Positions 49,699-58,624 of a stretch of DNA of 64,000 bases are shown here, piece after piece. The DNA is from Bradyrhizobium erythrophlei. GTDB lineage: Bacteria > Pseudomonadota > Alphaproteobacteria > Rhizobiales > Xanthobacteraceae. Made by a program: the position numbers and the translations under genes. The notes under the pieces are model-generated. The model had not been told where the DNA came from and made no database searches. It worked only from the letters and a program-made list of their open reading frames with translations. How positions within the stretch are numbered: the stretch's first letter is position 1; each line of letters opens with the position of its first letter. The DNA lies in contig FSRD01000003.1 in assembly GCA_900129675.1 (NCBI GenBank), positions 186,001-250,000 of the forward strand, given 5' to 3'.

Positions 49699-51911
49699 TT
49701 ACGACCTCTAAGGCCATTCGCGAGGCGTTGCGCACCGCCAAACGAGTTTGGCTTGCAACCGATTGCGACCGCGAGGGTCAGCTGATCGGTCAGGAGATTC
49801 TTGAGCATTACGGGTATCGCGGTCAGGTGATGCGGGTGCAGTTCACCGCTCAGGATTCGCAGACCATCCGCGACGCATTCGGTCGCGCAAAACCTAATAT
49901 CGAATATGCTCGCCTTTACGCCGCCGCCGTTGCGCGCCGACAGGCCGATCAGATTTACAACCTGTCACTCACTCGCACCGCAACCGTCATCCTAGGACAG
50001 GGCGCGCGAAGAGTGATCGGGGTTGGTCGCGTAAAGACGCCGACATTAGCCATTGTCTGCAAGCGCGAGTTGGAAATTCGAAACTTCGTGCCGCTTGCCT
50101 ATTTTGAAATTGTCGCCACCGCGGAAGTTGCGAGTGGGCAATTCCAGATGCGGTACGCGCCGCGGGACCGAATTGTTAAGCGCGAGATTGCTGAGGCCGT
50201 TGCCAATACGGCTCGGGACTTCGAGGGCGCGCTTGCCGTGCGCGTCGAGGATAAGCGGCAAGTGCCACCCAAGCTGCATGATTTGCCATCGTTGCAGAAA
50301 CTCTGTGGCTCGCGCTTCGGCTGGTCAGCCAGCAAAACGCTCGAAGTGGCGCAGGAGCTGTATGATGGCCAGGGCAAGAAGATTGTCACCTATCCTCGCG
50401 CAGAGGTACGCTATCTGCCGCAGAGCTTGATATCGGAGGTGCCGCGGATCACAGCCGGACTGCGGGTGGGCCAATCGTTTGGCGCGATCCCTGTACCCGA
50501 GCCGCCGGTGATCCGTAGAGGCGCGAGCGGCACTTTCTACGACAAGGGGCTGGAGGGTGCGAGCCATCATGCCGTCATTCCCAACGTCAATACAATCGAC
50601 AAGCTGCCGGAGGTCTGGCCTCGTCTGTCGTCGGACGAGAAAAAACTGTTCGACGTCATCGCGCGGGCATATCTGGCCGCCCTGATGCCCGACTTCCGTT
50701 ACCGGCAGACAACCGCAACGCTCGATGTGCACGGCTTCGAATTCCGCGCAGCCGGTCGCCAACCCATTGATCTCGGCTGGCGAGCAGCATTCCCGGAATG
50801 GCAACCCGCCGACGAAAAGGGCGATGAGGCGCAATTGCTGCCGCCGCTGCGGAACGGCGAGACCGCGCAACTACAGGACCCCAAAATTGAGGACAAGGAG
50901 ACCCGGCCGCCGCCGCGTTACAACGAAGGCACTCTGATCGAGGCTATGCAAAATGCCTGGCGTTTTGTTGACGACGAGGTTCTGCGGGATCGCTTGAAGG
51001 AAGCCAAGGGTATTGGCACGCCGGCGACCCGGGCCGAGATCATCGGCGGCCTGAAGAAGCAGGGTTTCCTGATTGCCCAGGGAAAGAATATTGTGCCGAC
51101 CGAGACCGGTCTGTCGTTGTTCAGCGTTCTCAAACAAGCCGATCCGGCGCTAGTCGATCCGGGCGTGACGGCGCAACTTGAATGCTTGCTCGACGACGTC
51201 GTTGTCGGCAAACAGGAGATGGTCGGCGCGATTGACGCCGTATGTGATGTCGCCGAGCGCATTATTAGCAAGTTGAAGGAGGGAGCTACCGCCGGAGTGC
51301 CTTCTTTGCTTGGCAGCGCAGGGAACGATGGCACAGCAACCTATCCGCCGACGCCTACGATGAAACGCTTTGCTGACAGCCTCGTTCGGCAAAAGGGCAT
51401 CAAACCACCGCCCGGCTATAAGACGTCGATATCGATCTGCCGTAAATTCCTTAGCGAACACGCGCCTAAAAAGTCCGACGGTGAAACGGCCGGTAAGCTC
51501 GACCCCAAACCGGTAAGTCCAGCACAGTTGTTGTACGCCAAGAAGCTGGCGCAGGGGAAAGGTCTTATCATCCCCGATGATGCGAGGACCAACTCGGTCG
51601 CGATGTCCGCGTGGATCGATGCGAATCGAGACAAAAAACGTCGCAAGCTTAATCGCAAAACCTCCAACAGGCCGGTAGGTTCGGTTGCACCTCAGGCTGC
51701 GCCGCCAAAGAGGTCTCGAAAACAAAAAATTGACACCGATGCTGCTTCAATGGCTCCCGCGCCAGCAAACTCAATCAGGACGCCGCTGCGGATTCCTTAC
51801 GGCAACAAGGAGGTCGCTCTGAAGCTCGGTGCCCGTTATGGCTCGGAGGGGTGGTATGCTCCGCCTGGAGTTGATCTTTCTGCATTCGGCAAACGGGGGT
51901 GGCTGCTTTAG
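49692..51911 (+). pseudogene. Type IA DNA topoisomerase (TopB-like), 5' truncated
   Basis: An open frame without a proper start covers most of a plasmid/ICE-type topoisomerase III. It shows the end of the TOPRIM domain (A-T-D-C-D-R-E-G-Q-L-I-G), R-R-V-I-G-V-G-R-V-K-T-P-T-L, the catalytic Tyr in V-T-Y-P-R-A-E (about residue 222 from 49728), H-H-A-V-I-P and I-G-T-P-A-T-R-A-E-I-I. The first ~70-100 residues, including the N-terminal TOPRIM Glu, are absent; the homology starts T-T-S-K-A-I-R-E-A-L. TTG 49728 could start a shorter protein that would lack that Glu. It is typical island cargo. Confidence 0.75.
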
Positions 51912-51983
51912 GTGGCGGGACGAAGGCAGCGCCTACTTGCAGTCCGAGCATGACGCGCGCCCGTAACCGGACGTGGTTCGGCT

Positions 51984-53207
51984 CTAGCTTGCTCGCGATA
52001 GCGGAACAATATTCTCACCCTCAAGGGCCATAGCGGTGATGTGGTCTGCCCACCACTGCATCATTCGCCGACGATCAGGCATCCACTCCGCAGCGTTGTA
52101 GGCGCGCCGAACTTCGTTTCTTTCGACGTGTGCAAGCTGGCGTTCGATCCAATCACGGTTGAAGAGATTGCTCTCATTCAAGATCGTGGAAGCCACACCT
52201 CGGAAGCCGTGCGTAGTGGCCCGACCATGATATCCCATGCGGTAGAGGGCATAGAGCATCGTGTTGCTGGACATGCATCCCTCTTTACCCGGCGATGGGA
52301 AAATATTGGGACTACTGCCCGAGAGGGTGCGTAGTTCGCGCAACACTGCGACAGCCTGGCGTGACAAAGGCACTAGGTGCTCAAGCCGCATTTTCATGCG
52401 TTCGGCGGGAACGCGCCACTGAGCGGAATTTCCATCAAGGTTCTCCAGTTCGTTCCACTTGCCAGCGCGCAGTTCTGTGGTTCGAAGAAACGTCAAGGTC
52501 ACGAGCTTCAATGCAAGTTTGGTTTGCTGCTCGCCGCTGTACGTCTCCAACTGTTGCAAGAACGTGGGAAGCTCCGGAATTGGCATCGCCCTATGACGCT
52601 GCGGTTCCCCTGTAGCTCGCAGAGCGTCCTTGAGATCAGCGGATGGATCCCGCTTCGCTCGGCCAGTCACAATTGCGAAACGAAATATCTGGCCGACAAG
52701 CTGCTTTAGTCGTCGTGCTGTTTCGTTTACCCCGCGCTTCTCGACCTTGCGCAGCATATCGAGCAATTCTGGTGGTTCGAGTTCAGCAATCGGACGCCGA
52801 CCGATCATTGGGAAGACATCCGCCTCCAGACGCCGGAGGATCTGGCCAGCGTAATAGGGGGTGCGGGCGTCCTTCCAGTTTTCGTGCCATTCGCGCGCGA
52901 CCGCTTCGAAGGTATTGCCAGTGGCAACCTTGGCAGCCCGTTTACGCTCACGCTTCACTTGGGAGGGATCGACGTTGGTAGCTAGACTGCGCTTGGCATC
53001 ATCGCGCGCCGCACGCGCTTCCAAAAGCCCGACCGCCGGATAGACGCCAAGCGCAAGCGTGCGTTGCTTGCCATGCCACCGATATGCCAAGCGCCAGTAC
53101 TTAGCCCCATCCGCATTGACCAATAAGTGCAGGCCGCCCCCATCGGAAAGCTTGTAGGGGGTGATTTGGCCCTTCGCATTTCGGCACTTCGCATCCGTTA
53201 ATGGCAT
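51984..53207 (-). CDS. Tyrosine-type integrase (P4/DUF4102 family)
   Basis: A 407-aa site-specific recombinase. The N-terminal DUF4102 arm-binding domain (L-S-D-G-G-G-L-H-L-L-V) is followed by a SAM-like core-binding domain and the catalytic domain. Catalytic residues are Arg242 (F-L-R-T-T-E-L-R), Lys272, His333 and Arg336 (H-G-F-R), His360 and Tyr370 (R-A-Y-N-A-A-E). It reads away from a tRNA-Val-like gene at 53394-53469, a common integrase arrangement. It should integrate and excise the island at the 3' end of that tRNA. Confidence 0.93.
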   Translation of the reverse strand: MPLTDAKCRNAKGQITPYKLSDGGGLHLLVNADGAKYWRLAYRWHGKQRTLALGVYPAVGLLEARAARDDAKRSLATNVDPSQVKRERKRAAKVATGNTFEAVAREWHENWKDARTPYYAGQILRRLEADVFPMIGRRPIAELEPPELLDMLRKVEKRGVNETARRLKQLVGQIFRFAIVTGRAKRDPSADLKDALRATGEPQRHRAMPIPELPTFLQQLETYSGEQQTKLALKLVTLTFLRTTELRAGKWNELENLDGNSAQWRVPAERMKMRLEHLVPLSRQAVAVLRELRTLSGSSPNIFPSPGKEGCMSSNTMLYALYRMGYHGRATTHGFRGVASTILNESNLFNRDWIERQLAHVERNEVRRAYNAAEWMPDRRRMMQWWADHITAMALEGENIVPLSRAS

Positions 53208-53262
53208 GTTGGTATCTCGCTCTCGGCATCAATATCCTACCAACAGACATACCAACAAAATC

Positions 53263-53384
53263 GTCGGATGTCAGCACACGGAGGGTGGACGTCGGCGGAC
53301 GTCGAGAAATGAAGGTATCCCAGCAAAATAAGGGTTTTTGTCTACTTTGGCGGACGGCGGCGGATGTCTACGGACGTCGGCGGG
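53263..53384. repeat. CGGAYGTC repeats between integrase and tRNA
   Basis: Motifs of the form CGGAYGTC or GGACGTCGGCGG occur at about 53264, 53287, 53297, 53361 and 53371 within 120 bp between the integrase start and the tRNA 3' end. They are good candidates for integrase arm-type sites or an excisionase region. Confidence 0.6.
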
Positions 53385-53393
53385 TAATGAATA

Positions 53394-53469
53394 TGGTGGG
53401 CCCGGCAGGACTCGAACCTGCAACCAGACCGTTGTGAGCGGCCGGCTCTAACCATTGAACGACAGGCGG
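53394..53469 (-). tRNA. tRNA-Val (anticodon CAC), acceptor stem imperfect
   Basis: A 76-nt cloverleaf ending in encoded CCA. The D stem GTTC/GAGC, anticodon stem GGCCG/CGGTC with loop CTCACAA (anticodon CAC), variable TGGTT and T arm GCAGG-TTCGAGT-CCTGC are all good. The acceptor strands CCGCCTG and CGGGCCC pair at five of seven positions but clash at 1:72 and 2:71 (C-C). A native 5' strand would be expected to read GGGCCCG. The gene may be a disrupted attachment-site copy rather than a working tRNA. The 3' half faces the integrase. Confidence 0.65.
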
Positions 53470-53599
53470 CGCGGGGCCGACGACATCACCCATCAAGGAG
53501 AATAGAAAATTTTGTTGTGGGTCTCGCACAGGACTTGCCCAACAATGATTCCAGTATACGCGGTGGAAACTCGCTAATTGAGGGAAAGCACAGCGCGGC

Positions 53600-53659
53600 T
53601 TGACACCGGGATCAAGCCGGATTATTCATTCGTATACAAACGAATGTATACGAATGAAT
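53600..53659 (+). promoter_or_regulatory. Promoter with overlapping operator palindrome for fpr
   Basis: TTGACA (53600-53605) and TATTCA (53623-53628) are spaced by 17 bases. A perfect palindrome, ATTCATTCGTATAC on each arm with an 8-base spacer, covers 53624-53659, overlapping the -10 box. Such a site would let a repressor block transcription of the ferredoxin reductase gene 40 bp downstream. The regulator is not in the window. Confidence 0.6.
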
Positions 53660-53699
53660 TGAGCGTCGCAATCGGCCTTCGGAGCGTGGGATCGGCAGC

Positions 53700-54473
53700 A
53701 TGAGCAATTTCAACCAGGAAAGCGTCCTGAGCGTCCATCACTGGACCGACACGCTGTTCAGCTTCACCACCACCCGCGATCCCTCGTTTCGGTTCCGGAA
53801 CGGCGAATTCACCATGATCGGGCTGAAGGTCGGCGAGAAACCGCTGCTGCGCGCCTACAGCGTCGCCAGCGCCAATTACGAGGACACCCTCGAATTCTTC
53901 TCGATCAAGGTGCCGGACGGGCCGCTGACCTCGCGCCTCCAGCATCTGAAGCAAGGCGACGATATCATCGTCAGCCGCAAGGCAACTGGCACGCTGGTGA
54001 TCGACAATCTCGAGGACGGCCGCAATCTCTACCTGATCGGCACCGGCACGGGCTTGGCCCCGTTTCTCAGCGTGATCAAGGATCCCGAGACCTATGAGCG
54101 TTTCGAGAAGGTGGTGCTGCTGCACGGCTGCCGCCGCGTCAGAGAGCTCGCCTATGGCGAGATGATCACCGAAAAGCTGCCGAACGACGAACTGATCGGC
54201 GACCTCGTGCGCAACCAGCTGATCTACTATCCGACCGTGACGCGCGACCCGTTCCGCAACCGTGGCCGCATCACCGACCTGATCAACTCCGGCAAGCTGT
54301 TCGGCGATATCGGGCTGGCGTCGCTCGAACCCGAACATGACCGCGTCATGATCTACGGCAGCCCGGCGCTGGTGCACGACACCCGCGCGCTGCTGACCGG
54401 TAAGGGCTTTGTCGAAGGCAACCACGGCGAAGCCGCGCAATTCGTGGTCGAGAAGGCGTTCGCGGAGCGCTGA
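53700..54473 (+). CDS. fpr: Ferredoxin--NADP reductase
   Basis: A 257-aa FAD enzyme that moves electrons between NADPH and ferredoxin/flavodoxin. It has R-A-Y-S-V-A-S-A (FAD pyrophosphate binding), I-G-T-G-T-G-L-A-P-F (NADP nucleotide motif), and the C-terminal V-V-E-K-A-F-A-E-R, typical of bacterial plant-type FNR. The start follows TCGGCAGC with only a weak ribosome binding site. It may supply reductant for oxidative-stress repair. Its promoter carries a 14-bp-arm palindrome. Confidence 0.93.
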   Translation: MSNFNQESVLSVHHWTDTLFSFTTTRDPSFRFRNGEFTMIGLKVGEKPLLRAYSVASANYEDTLEFFSIKVPDGPLTSRLQHLKQGDDIIVSRKATGTLVIDNLEDGRNLYLIGTGTGLAPFLSVIKDPETYERFEKVVLLHGCRRVRELAYGEMITEKLPNDELIGDLVRNQLIYYPTVTRDPFRNRGRITDLINSGKLFGDIGLASLEPEHDRVMIYGSPALVHDTRALLTGKGFVEGNHGEAAQFVVEKAFAER

Positions 54474-54555
54474 CCGCGGGCGCGGGCTTGCTCTGCAGCG
54501 GTATGGTGGTCAAAGCCACCGGGTCGCGCGAATGCGCGCCCGATGACAGGCTCCG

Positions 54556-54619
54556 CGTGCCCACTACTCAACTCGTGGTGACAGTTGGTGGGCACGGCGC
54601 AAGCGCGTCTTTGCCCACC
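54556..54619. repeat. Intergenic palindromic repeat, probable two-way terminator
   Basis: CGTGCCCAC / GTGGGCACG and GGTGGGCA / TGCCCACC can form alternative hairpins between the convergent fpr and cytochrome genes. The unit resembles a short GTGGGCA-type repeat that I recall as very common between genes in Bradyrhizobium. No strong T run follows in either direction. Confidence 0.6.
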
Positions 54620-54626
54620 CTACGAA

Positions 54627-55244
54627 TTATTTCACCGGACACGCCGCGCCGGTTTTCACCCAGGCTTCCACCAGTGCGCCGGCCTCCTTCTGCGTGCCGG
54701 GCGCCGGCGAGCGGCCGAACCCGGGATGCCAGGCCCAGCCGACCAGCGTGTCCTCACCGATGTGATGAATGAGGTCTTCGGCCTTGCGGCCGCCGTTGCG
54801 GGCGGGATCCGTGATCTGGGCGCAAATCTCGGCGATCGTTTTGCCTTCCCACGCCATCTCGCGCGGCGCCAGATGCCATTCCGGATGGCCCGGCATGCGG
54901 CCCGGATCGAAATTGGCGTTGCCGTGACAGATCGAGCACCGCATCGTCTCGGTGCCATGTCCGTCGGGACCGCGCGTGACCGGCGGTTGGTGCAGCCGGC
55001 TCGCATCGGTCTGGTGCGGACGATCGCCGGCGGGATGGCAATTCGTGCAGCGCGGATGCGTCAGCACCTTGCCGAGTTCAGTGAACGTCGCCGCCGACCG
55101 CGCGGCGGTGTCGGCGATCCCGGCAAAGCTTTCCGGCGAAGCCAGCGTGTTCGAAACCGGTTGCGAAGCCGCGTAACCGGTCAACGTGCTCAAACCGATC
55201 GCCGCGACCGAAACCAGAATCTGAAACCGGGTTTCTGGTTTCAT
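54627..55244 (-). CDS. Exported c-type cytochrome-like protein with two CXXCH
   Basis: A 205-aa protein with a signal peptide (M-K-P-E-T-R-F-Q-I-L-V-S-V-A-A-I, cleavage near residue 25) and two haem-binding motifs, C-T-N-C-H and C-S-I-C-H, with histidine-rich surroundings (G-H-P-E-W-H-L-A). It ends the molybdenum hydroxylase operon and follows the 2Fe-2S subunit by 2 bp, so it is probably the periplasmic electron acceptor of the oxidoreductase. I recall similar proteins being annotated as an isoquinoline 1-oxidoreductase subunit, but the substrate is not shown here. Confidence 0.8.
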   Translation of the reverse strand: MKPETRFQILVSVAAIGLSTLTGYAASQPVSNTLASPESFAGIADTAARSAATFTELGKVLTHPRCTNCHPAGDRPHQTDASRLHQPPVTRGPDGHGTETMRCSICHGNANFDPGRMPGHPEWHLAPREMAWEGKTIAEICAQITDPARNGGRKAEDLIHHIGEDTLVGWAWHPGFGRSPAPGTQKEAGALVEAWVKTGAACPVK

Positions 55245-55246
55245 GG

Positions 55247-55762
55247 TCAGGCCAGATAACGTTTGGGATCGGCGAGAACGACGTCACGCACCGCCTCGTG
55301 GTATTTGACGTAACCGGTGCAGCGGCAGATATGCCCGTCGAGCGCCTCGGCGATGGTCTTCTCGAGTTCGTCCCGCGCCACCGGCTTGCGCGCCAGCCGC
55401 TCCAGCAAGACCTGAGCTTCGTTGAGGAAGCCGGCGGTGCAGTAGCCGCATTGGAACGCAAAATGTTCGACGAAGGCTTTCTGGAGCGCGGTCAGCTCGC
55501 CGTTTTTTGCGTGGCCCTCCACCGTCCGGATCGCCTTGCCGTCAAAACTGATCGCCGACACAACGCAGGTCGGGCTGGTGTAGCTGGTGCCGTCGGGGTT
55601 ATCGATGATAACAGCGCAGCTTAGGCATTGCGCGGCGCCGCAGCCGAACTTGGTGCCGGTCATGCCGAGATGCTCGCGCAGAAAATCGTTCATCGTCAGA
55701 TCGTCGCGCACCTCGGTCGGTGCGAGCGCGCGGCCGTTGACGGTAATGGCAAGCCTCGTCAC
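55247..55762 (-). CDS. 2Fe-2S subunit of a molybdenum hydroxylase
   Basis: A 171-aa iron-sulfur subunit of the xanthine oxidase family. Plant-type cluster ligands lie at G-C-G-A-A-Q-C-L-S-C (about 42-51), with a further Cys at P-T-C. The second cluster lies in C-G-Y-C-T-A-G-F and C-R-C-T-G-Y. GTG 55762 overlaps the stop of the large subunit (GTGA). No signal peptide, so it would need co-export with the TAT-bearing large subunit. It relays electrons from molybdenum to the cytochrome encoded next. Confidence 0.9.
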   Translation of the reverse strand: MTRLAITVNGRALAPTEVRDDLTMNDFLREHLGMTGTKFGCGAAQCLSCAVIIDNPDGTSYTSPTCVVSAISFDGKAIRTVEGHAKNGELTALQKAFVEHFAFQCGYCTAGFLNEAQVLLERLARKPVARDELEKTIAEALDGHICRCTGYVKYHEAVRDVVLADPKRYLA

Positions 55763-58536
55763 GCGATCGCTCCCTTGAGCATGGCTTGAGTGACCGGCAG
55801 CGACTGGAAGCGGTGGCCGGTGGCATCGAAGATGGCGTTCAGGATCGCCGGCACCACCGGGACCATCACGACTTCCGCCATGCCCTTTGGCGGCTCGTCC
55901 GGCGTCAGCGGCGGCAGCATCTCGATCTCGAGGTCGTGTAGCGGCAGATCCGATCCCCGCGCCACCAGATATTGTCCGAGGTTCCATTGCCCGTTGCCGG
56001 GGCCGCCCTCGTAGGGCGGCAAGTTTTCCAGCAACGCATAGCCGACGCCCATCGCGAAACCGCCTTGCGACTGACCGCGCACGATTTCCGGCACCAGCGG
56101 CTGCCCGCATTCGAGCACGCTGTAAGCCTTGGCGATCCGCAGCGCGCCGGTTGTGCGCTCGATCTCGACGCGGACCAGCGTGCCGCACATCGAGGTATAA
56201 ACGTTGCCGCTCTGGTTGTTATGGGTCGGCGGAAACAGGACACTGACGCGATCCAGAGGCGCGAATTTTCCGCCACCCTTGCGCACGGCAAGCGCATCGA
56301 TCTCCGCCCGGTATTGCTCGCCGCCAAACTGGAAGCGGGCGCGCGACCAGCCCCAGCGAGAGAAGCTGTGCGCGATCGCGCCCGTCACCAAATTTCGTGC
56401 ATGTGCGGTTGCAGCGAGCACCGGCAATTCCAGCGGCGTCAGGCCGGGCAGGCTGAGCTGCCCGTCCTTCCAGCGTGCTTTCGCGAAATCTTTTGTCCGG
56501 GGATCGGTAGACGGGATGCGCCAGAGCTCGAGCGCCGCCGGCCACAGGCCGTAACGGAAAATGACCCGCGCGGCCTCGGCGGCCGCGTGCGTACCCACAT
56601 GCGCGCCGATCGAGGCGCTGGTCGCCGAGCTGATCGCGGGCACCCAGCGCGGATTTTTCTCCGCCGCGTCCTGCGTCTTCTGGTCCATCGTGTAGGGATC
56701 GCCGGATGTGACGAGCCCCAGCGCATCGTAGGTATCGACCCGCGCCACCGAAACCTGGTCGGCCACGCCGCCGAGATGGATGGCGACACGGTTGGCCAAT
56801 GCGGTTCCGATGCCGTTACCCATCTCGACATGATCGCCATCGATCGAGATTTCGCCGTCCGCGCCGATCTCCACACGCCCGAGCGAAGCGTCGCCGCCGG
56901 TCCCGTAATCCTTGGTGACGCAGGCGACACCGGTGCCGACGAGGATTCCGCCGGACTGCAGGCGCGCCTTTTCCTCCGCTCGCTGCCGCCAGATCGGATG
57001 CATTTCGAGCTTGTCCAGAATCTCGGGCGTGCGAACCGAGACGGTGTACGGATTTCCCATCATGGTTCGGCCGTTCGACTTGAGCGCATTGCGCCGCCGG
57101 AACTCGATCGGATTGAGCGACAATGCCGAAGCCGCCTCATCGATCAATACTTCGAGCGCCGTCAAGGTCTGCAGCGTTCCGTAGCCGCGCATCGATCCCG
57201 CGGTGACGCCGCGGGAATGAACCGCCACCGTGGTGACGTCGACCTTGGGGATGTCATAGATGCCGATCGCTGCAGTAGCGCCGACCACCGCGACGTTGGC
57301 CGAAAAATTTGCCATGCCGCCGCCATCCAGCACATGGTCGGCGGCGAACGCCCTGATCTTGCCGGTTGCGCGGTCGATCCCGATCTGCGAGCGCATCTTG
57401 AACGGATGACGTTTGATGCCGCCCTGAAACTGCTGATAGCGGTCATGCGCGAGCCGGACCGGCTTGCCCGGAAAGAACATCGCGGCGAGCGCGACGTAGA
57501 GCACGAAGGACGTGTGATCGCGCCCGCCGAAACCGCCGCCGAGATAGGTGAACTGCGTATTGATGCGCGCGGGCTTGAACGGCGCGGGGGCCTTGCCGAG
57601 CAGGAACGCAATCGACTCGGTGGCCTCGTAAGGTCCCTGAACGCCGAGCACGAGCTCGAGTCCTTCGTCTTTCCTGTCGTACCAGCCGAGCCCGGATTCC
57701 GGCTCCAGGAACATCGGGTCGACGGACTGGGTCTCAAAGGTGCGGTCCAGCACCAGCAAAGCCGGATTTTTCGGATCGAGTTCGGCGCGGATCTGCTCGC
57801 CGTGGACCGCGGCTTTGCCATAGGGCGCCGCCGTCTCCTTCGCGTAGGATGACCAGACCGGAAGTGCGGTGTTCTGGATGCGCCCCGGTGTCACCCAGCC
57901 GGCCTGGATCGGGGAGTAGACGTCGGGAGACTCGGGCGTCGGCCCGGCCACACGCGTGAAACGGAAGGCGCCATAACTGGGAAGGTCGACGGGGCCGGTT
58001 TCTTCGCCGAATTTCACAAACGTGCCATCGCGCAGCGCCAGCCGCGCCCGGTCGAACGCGTCGAACTGCTCGAAGATCAGCAATGCCACCGGCTGGCCCA
58101 TATACAGCGGCGTCTTGCCGATCGGACAAAATAGATCAGTGGCATAGAATTCGGGAACGCGAGTGCCAATTTTCGCCAAATCTTCCGCTGTCACCACCAC
58201 CGACGGCTTCGATGCGCCGTTCAGGCGCACGAGGTCCATGCCGAGATAGACATGCGTGGCATCGGGGGCGCGGACGAGGATCGCGTGCGACGTTGCGGAC
58301 GGCCATCCCGGCAGATCGGCGGCGCGAAAATCGGAGGCGTAAAGTTTGGCGCCGGTGACCTTGGCGACGCCGTCGATCCGCCCGGCGCCATTGGCCGCGG
58401 GATTCCAGCCGCCGCGTCCCGGCAAAGTCGCGCGCGCCGGAAAGCCTGATGATTCGGCCGCCCCCAACCGCGACATGCTGAGCGCGATGCCGCTCGCCGT
58501 GACCCACTTCACGAACTCGCGTCGCGAAGGCCGCAT
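55759..58536 (-). CDS. Molybdopterin-binding large subunit, xanthine dehydrogenase family (TAT-exported)
   Basis: A 925-aa catalytic subunit of a molybdenum hydroxylase (aldehyde/isoquinoline-1-oxidoreductase-like). The N-terminus S-R-R-E-F-V-K-W-V with a hydrophobic stretch to about residue 28 is a twin-arginine signal. G-G-G-F-G-G-R and G-S-M-R-G-Y-G bind the cofactor. The catalytic Glu is in K-G-M-A-E-V-V, where relatives have G-V-G-E-P-P. It acts in the periplasm with its iron-sulfur subunit. It is downstream of the sox genes on the same strand and separated from the next gene by about 90 bp. Confidence 0.88.
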   Translation of the reverse strand: MRPSRREFVKWVTASGIALSMSRLGAAESSGFPARATLPGRGGWNPAANGAGRIDGVAKVTGAKLYASDFRAADLPGWPSATSHAILVRAPDATHVYLGMDLVRLNGASKPSVVVTAEDLAKIGTRVPEFYATDLFCPIGKTPLYMGQPVALLIFEQFDAFDRARLALRDGTFVKFGEETGPVDLPSYGAFRFTRVAGPTPESPDVYSPIQAGWVTPGRIQNTALPVWSSYAKETAAPYGKAAVHGEQIRAELDPKNPALLVLDRTFETQSVDPMFLEPESGLGWYDRKDEGLELVLGVQGPYEATESIAFLLGKAPAPFKPARINTQFTYLGGGFGGRDHTSFVLYVALAAMFFPGKPVRLAHDRYQQFQGGIKRHPFKMRSQIGIDRATGKIRAFAADHVLDGGGMANFSANVAVVGATAAIGIYDIPKVDVTTVAVHSRGVTAGSMRGYGTLQTLTALEVLIDEAASALSLNPIEFRRRNALKSNGRTMMGNPYTVSVRTPEILDKLEMHPIWRQRAEEKARLQSGGILVGTGVACVTKDYGTGGDASLGRVEIGADGEISIDGDHVEMGNGIGTALANRVAIHLGGVADQVSVARVDTYDALGLVTSGDPYTMDQKTQDAAEKNPRWVPAISSATSASIGAHVGTHAAAEAARVIFRYGLWPAALELWRIPSTDPRTKDFAKARWKDGQLSLPGLTPLELPVLAATAHARNLVTGAIAHSFSRWGWSRARFQFGGEQYRAEIDALAVRKGGGKFAPLDRVSVLFPPTHNNQSGNVYTSMCGTLVRVEIERTTGALRIAKAYSVLECGQPLVPEIVRGQSQGGFAMGVGYALLENLPPYEGGPGNGQWNLGQYLVARGSDLPLHDLEIEMLPPLTPDEPPKGMAEVVMVPVVPAILNAIFDATGHRFQSLPVTQAMLKGAIA

Positions 58537-58624
58537 GCTGCTACCTCTCGATCCGCGCCGTTACGGGCGCTGGACATCAAAGCCGTCGAACCGCACCAAT
58601 CGCCCGCCCGCCCGTCCGGCAGGA

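Noticed and set aside
55972..57852. Long 626-aa plus-strand frame opposite the molybdenum large subunit
   Set aside because: Antisense shadow; Arg/Asp/His-rich translation without motifs.
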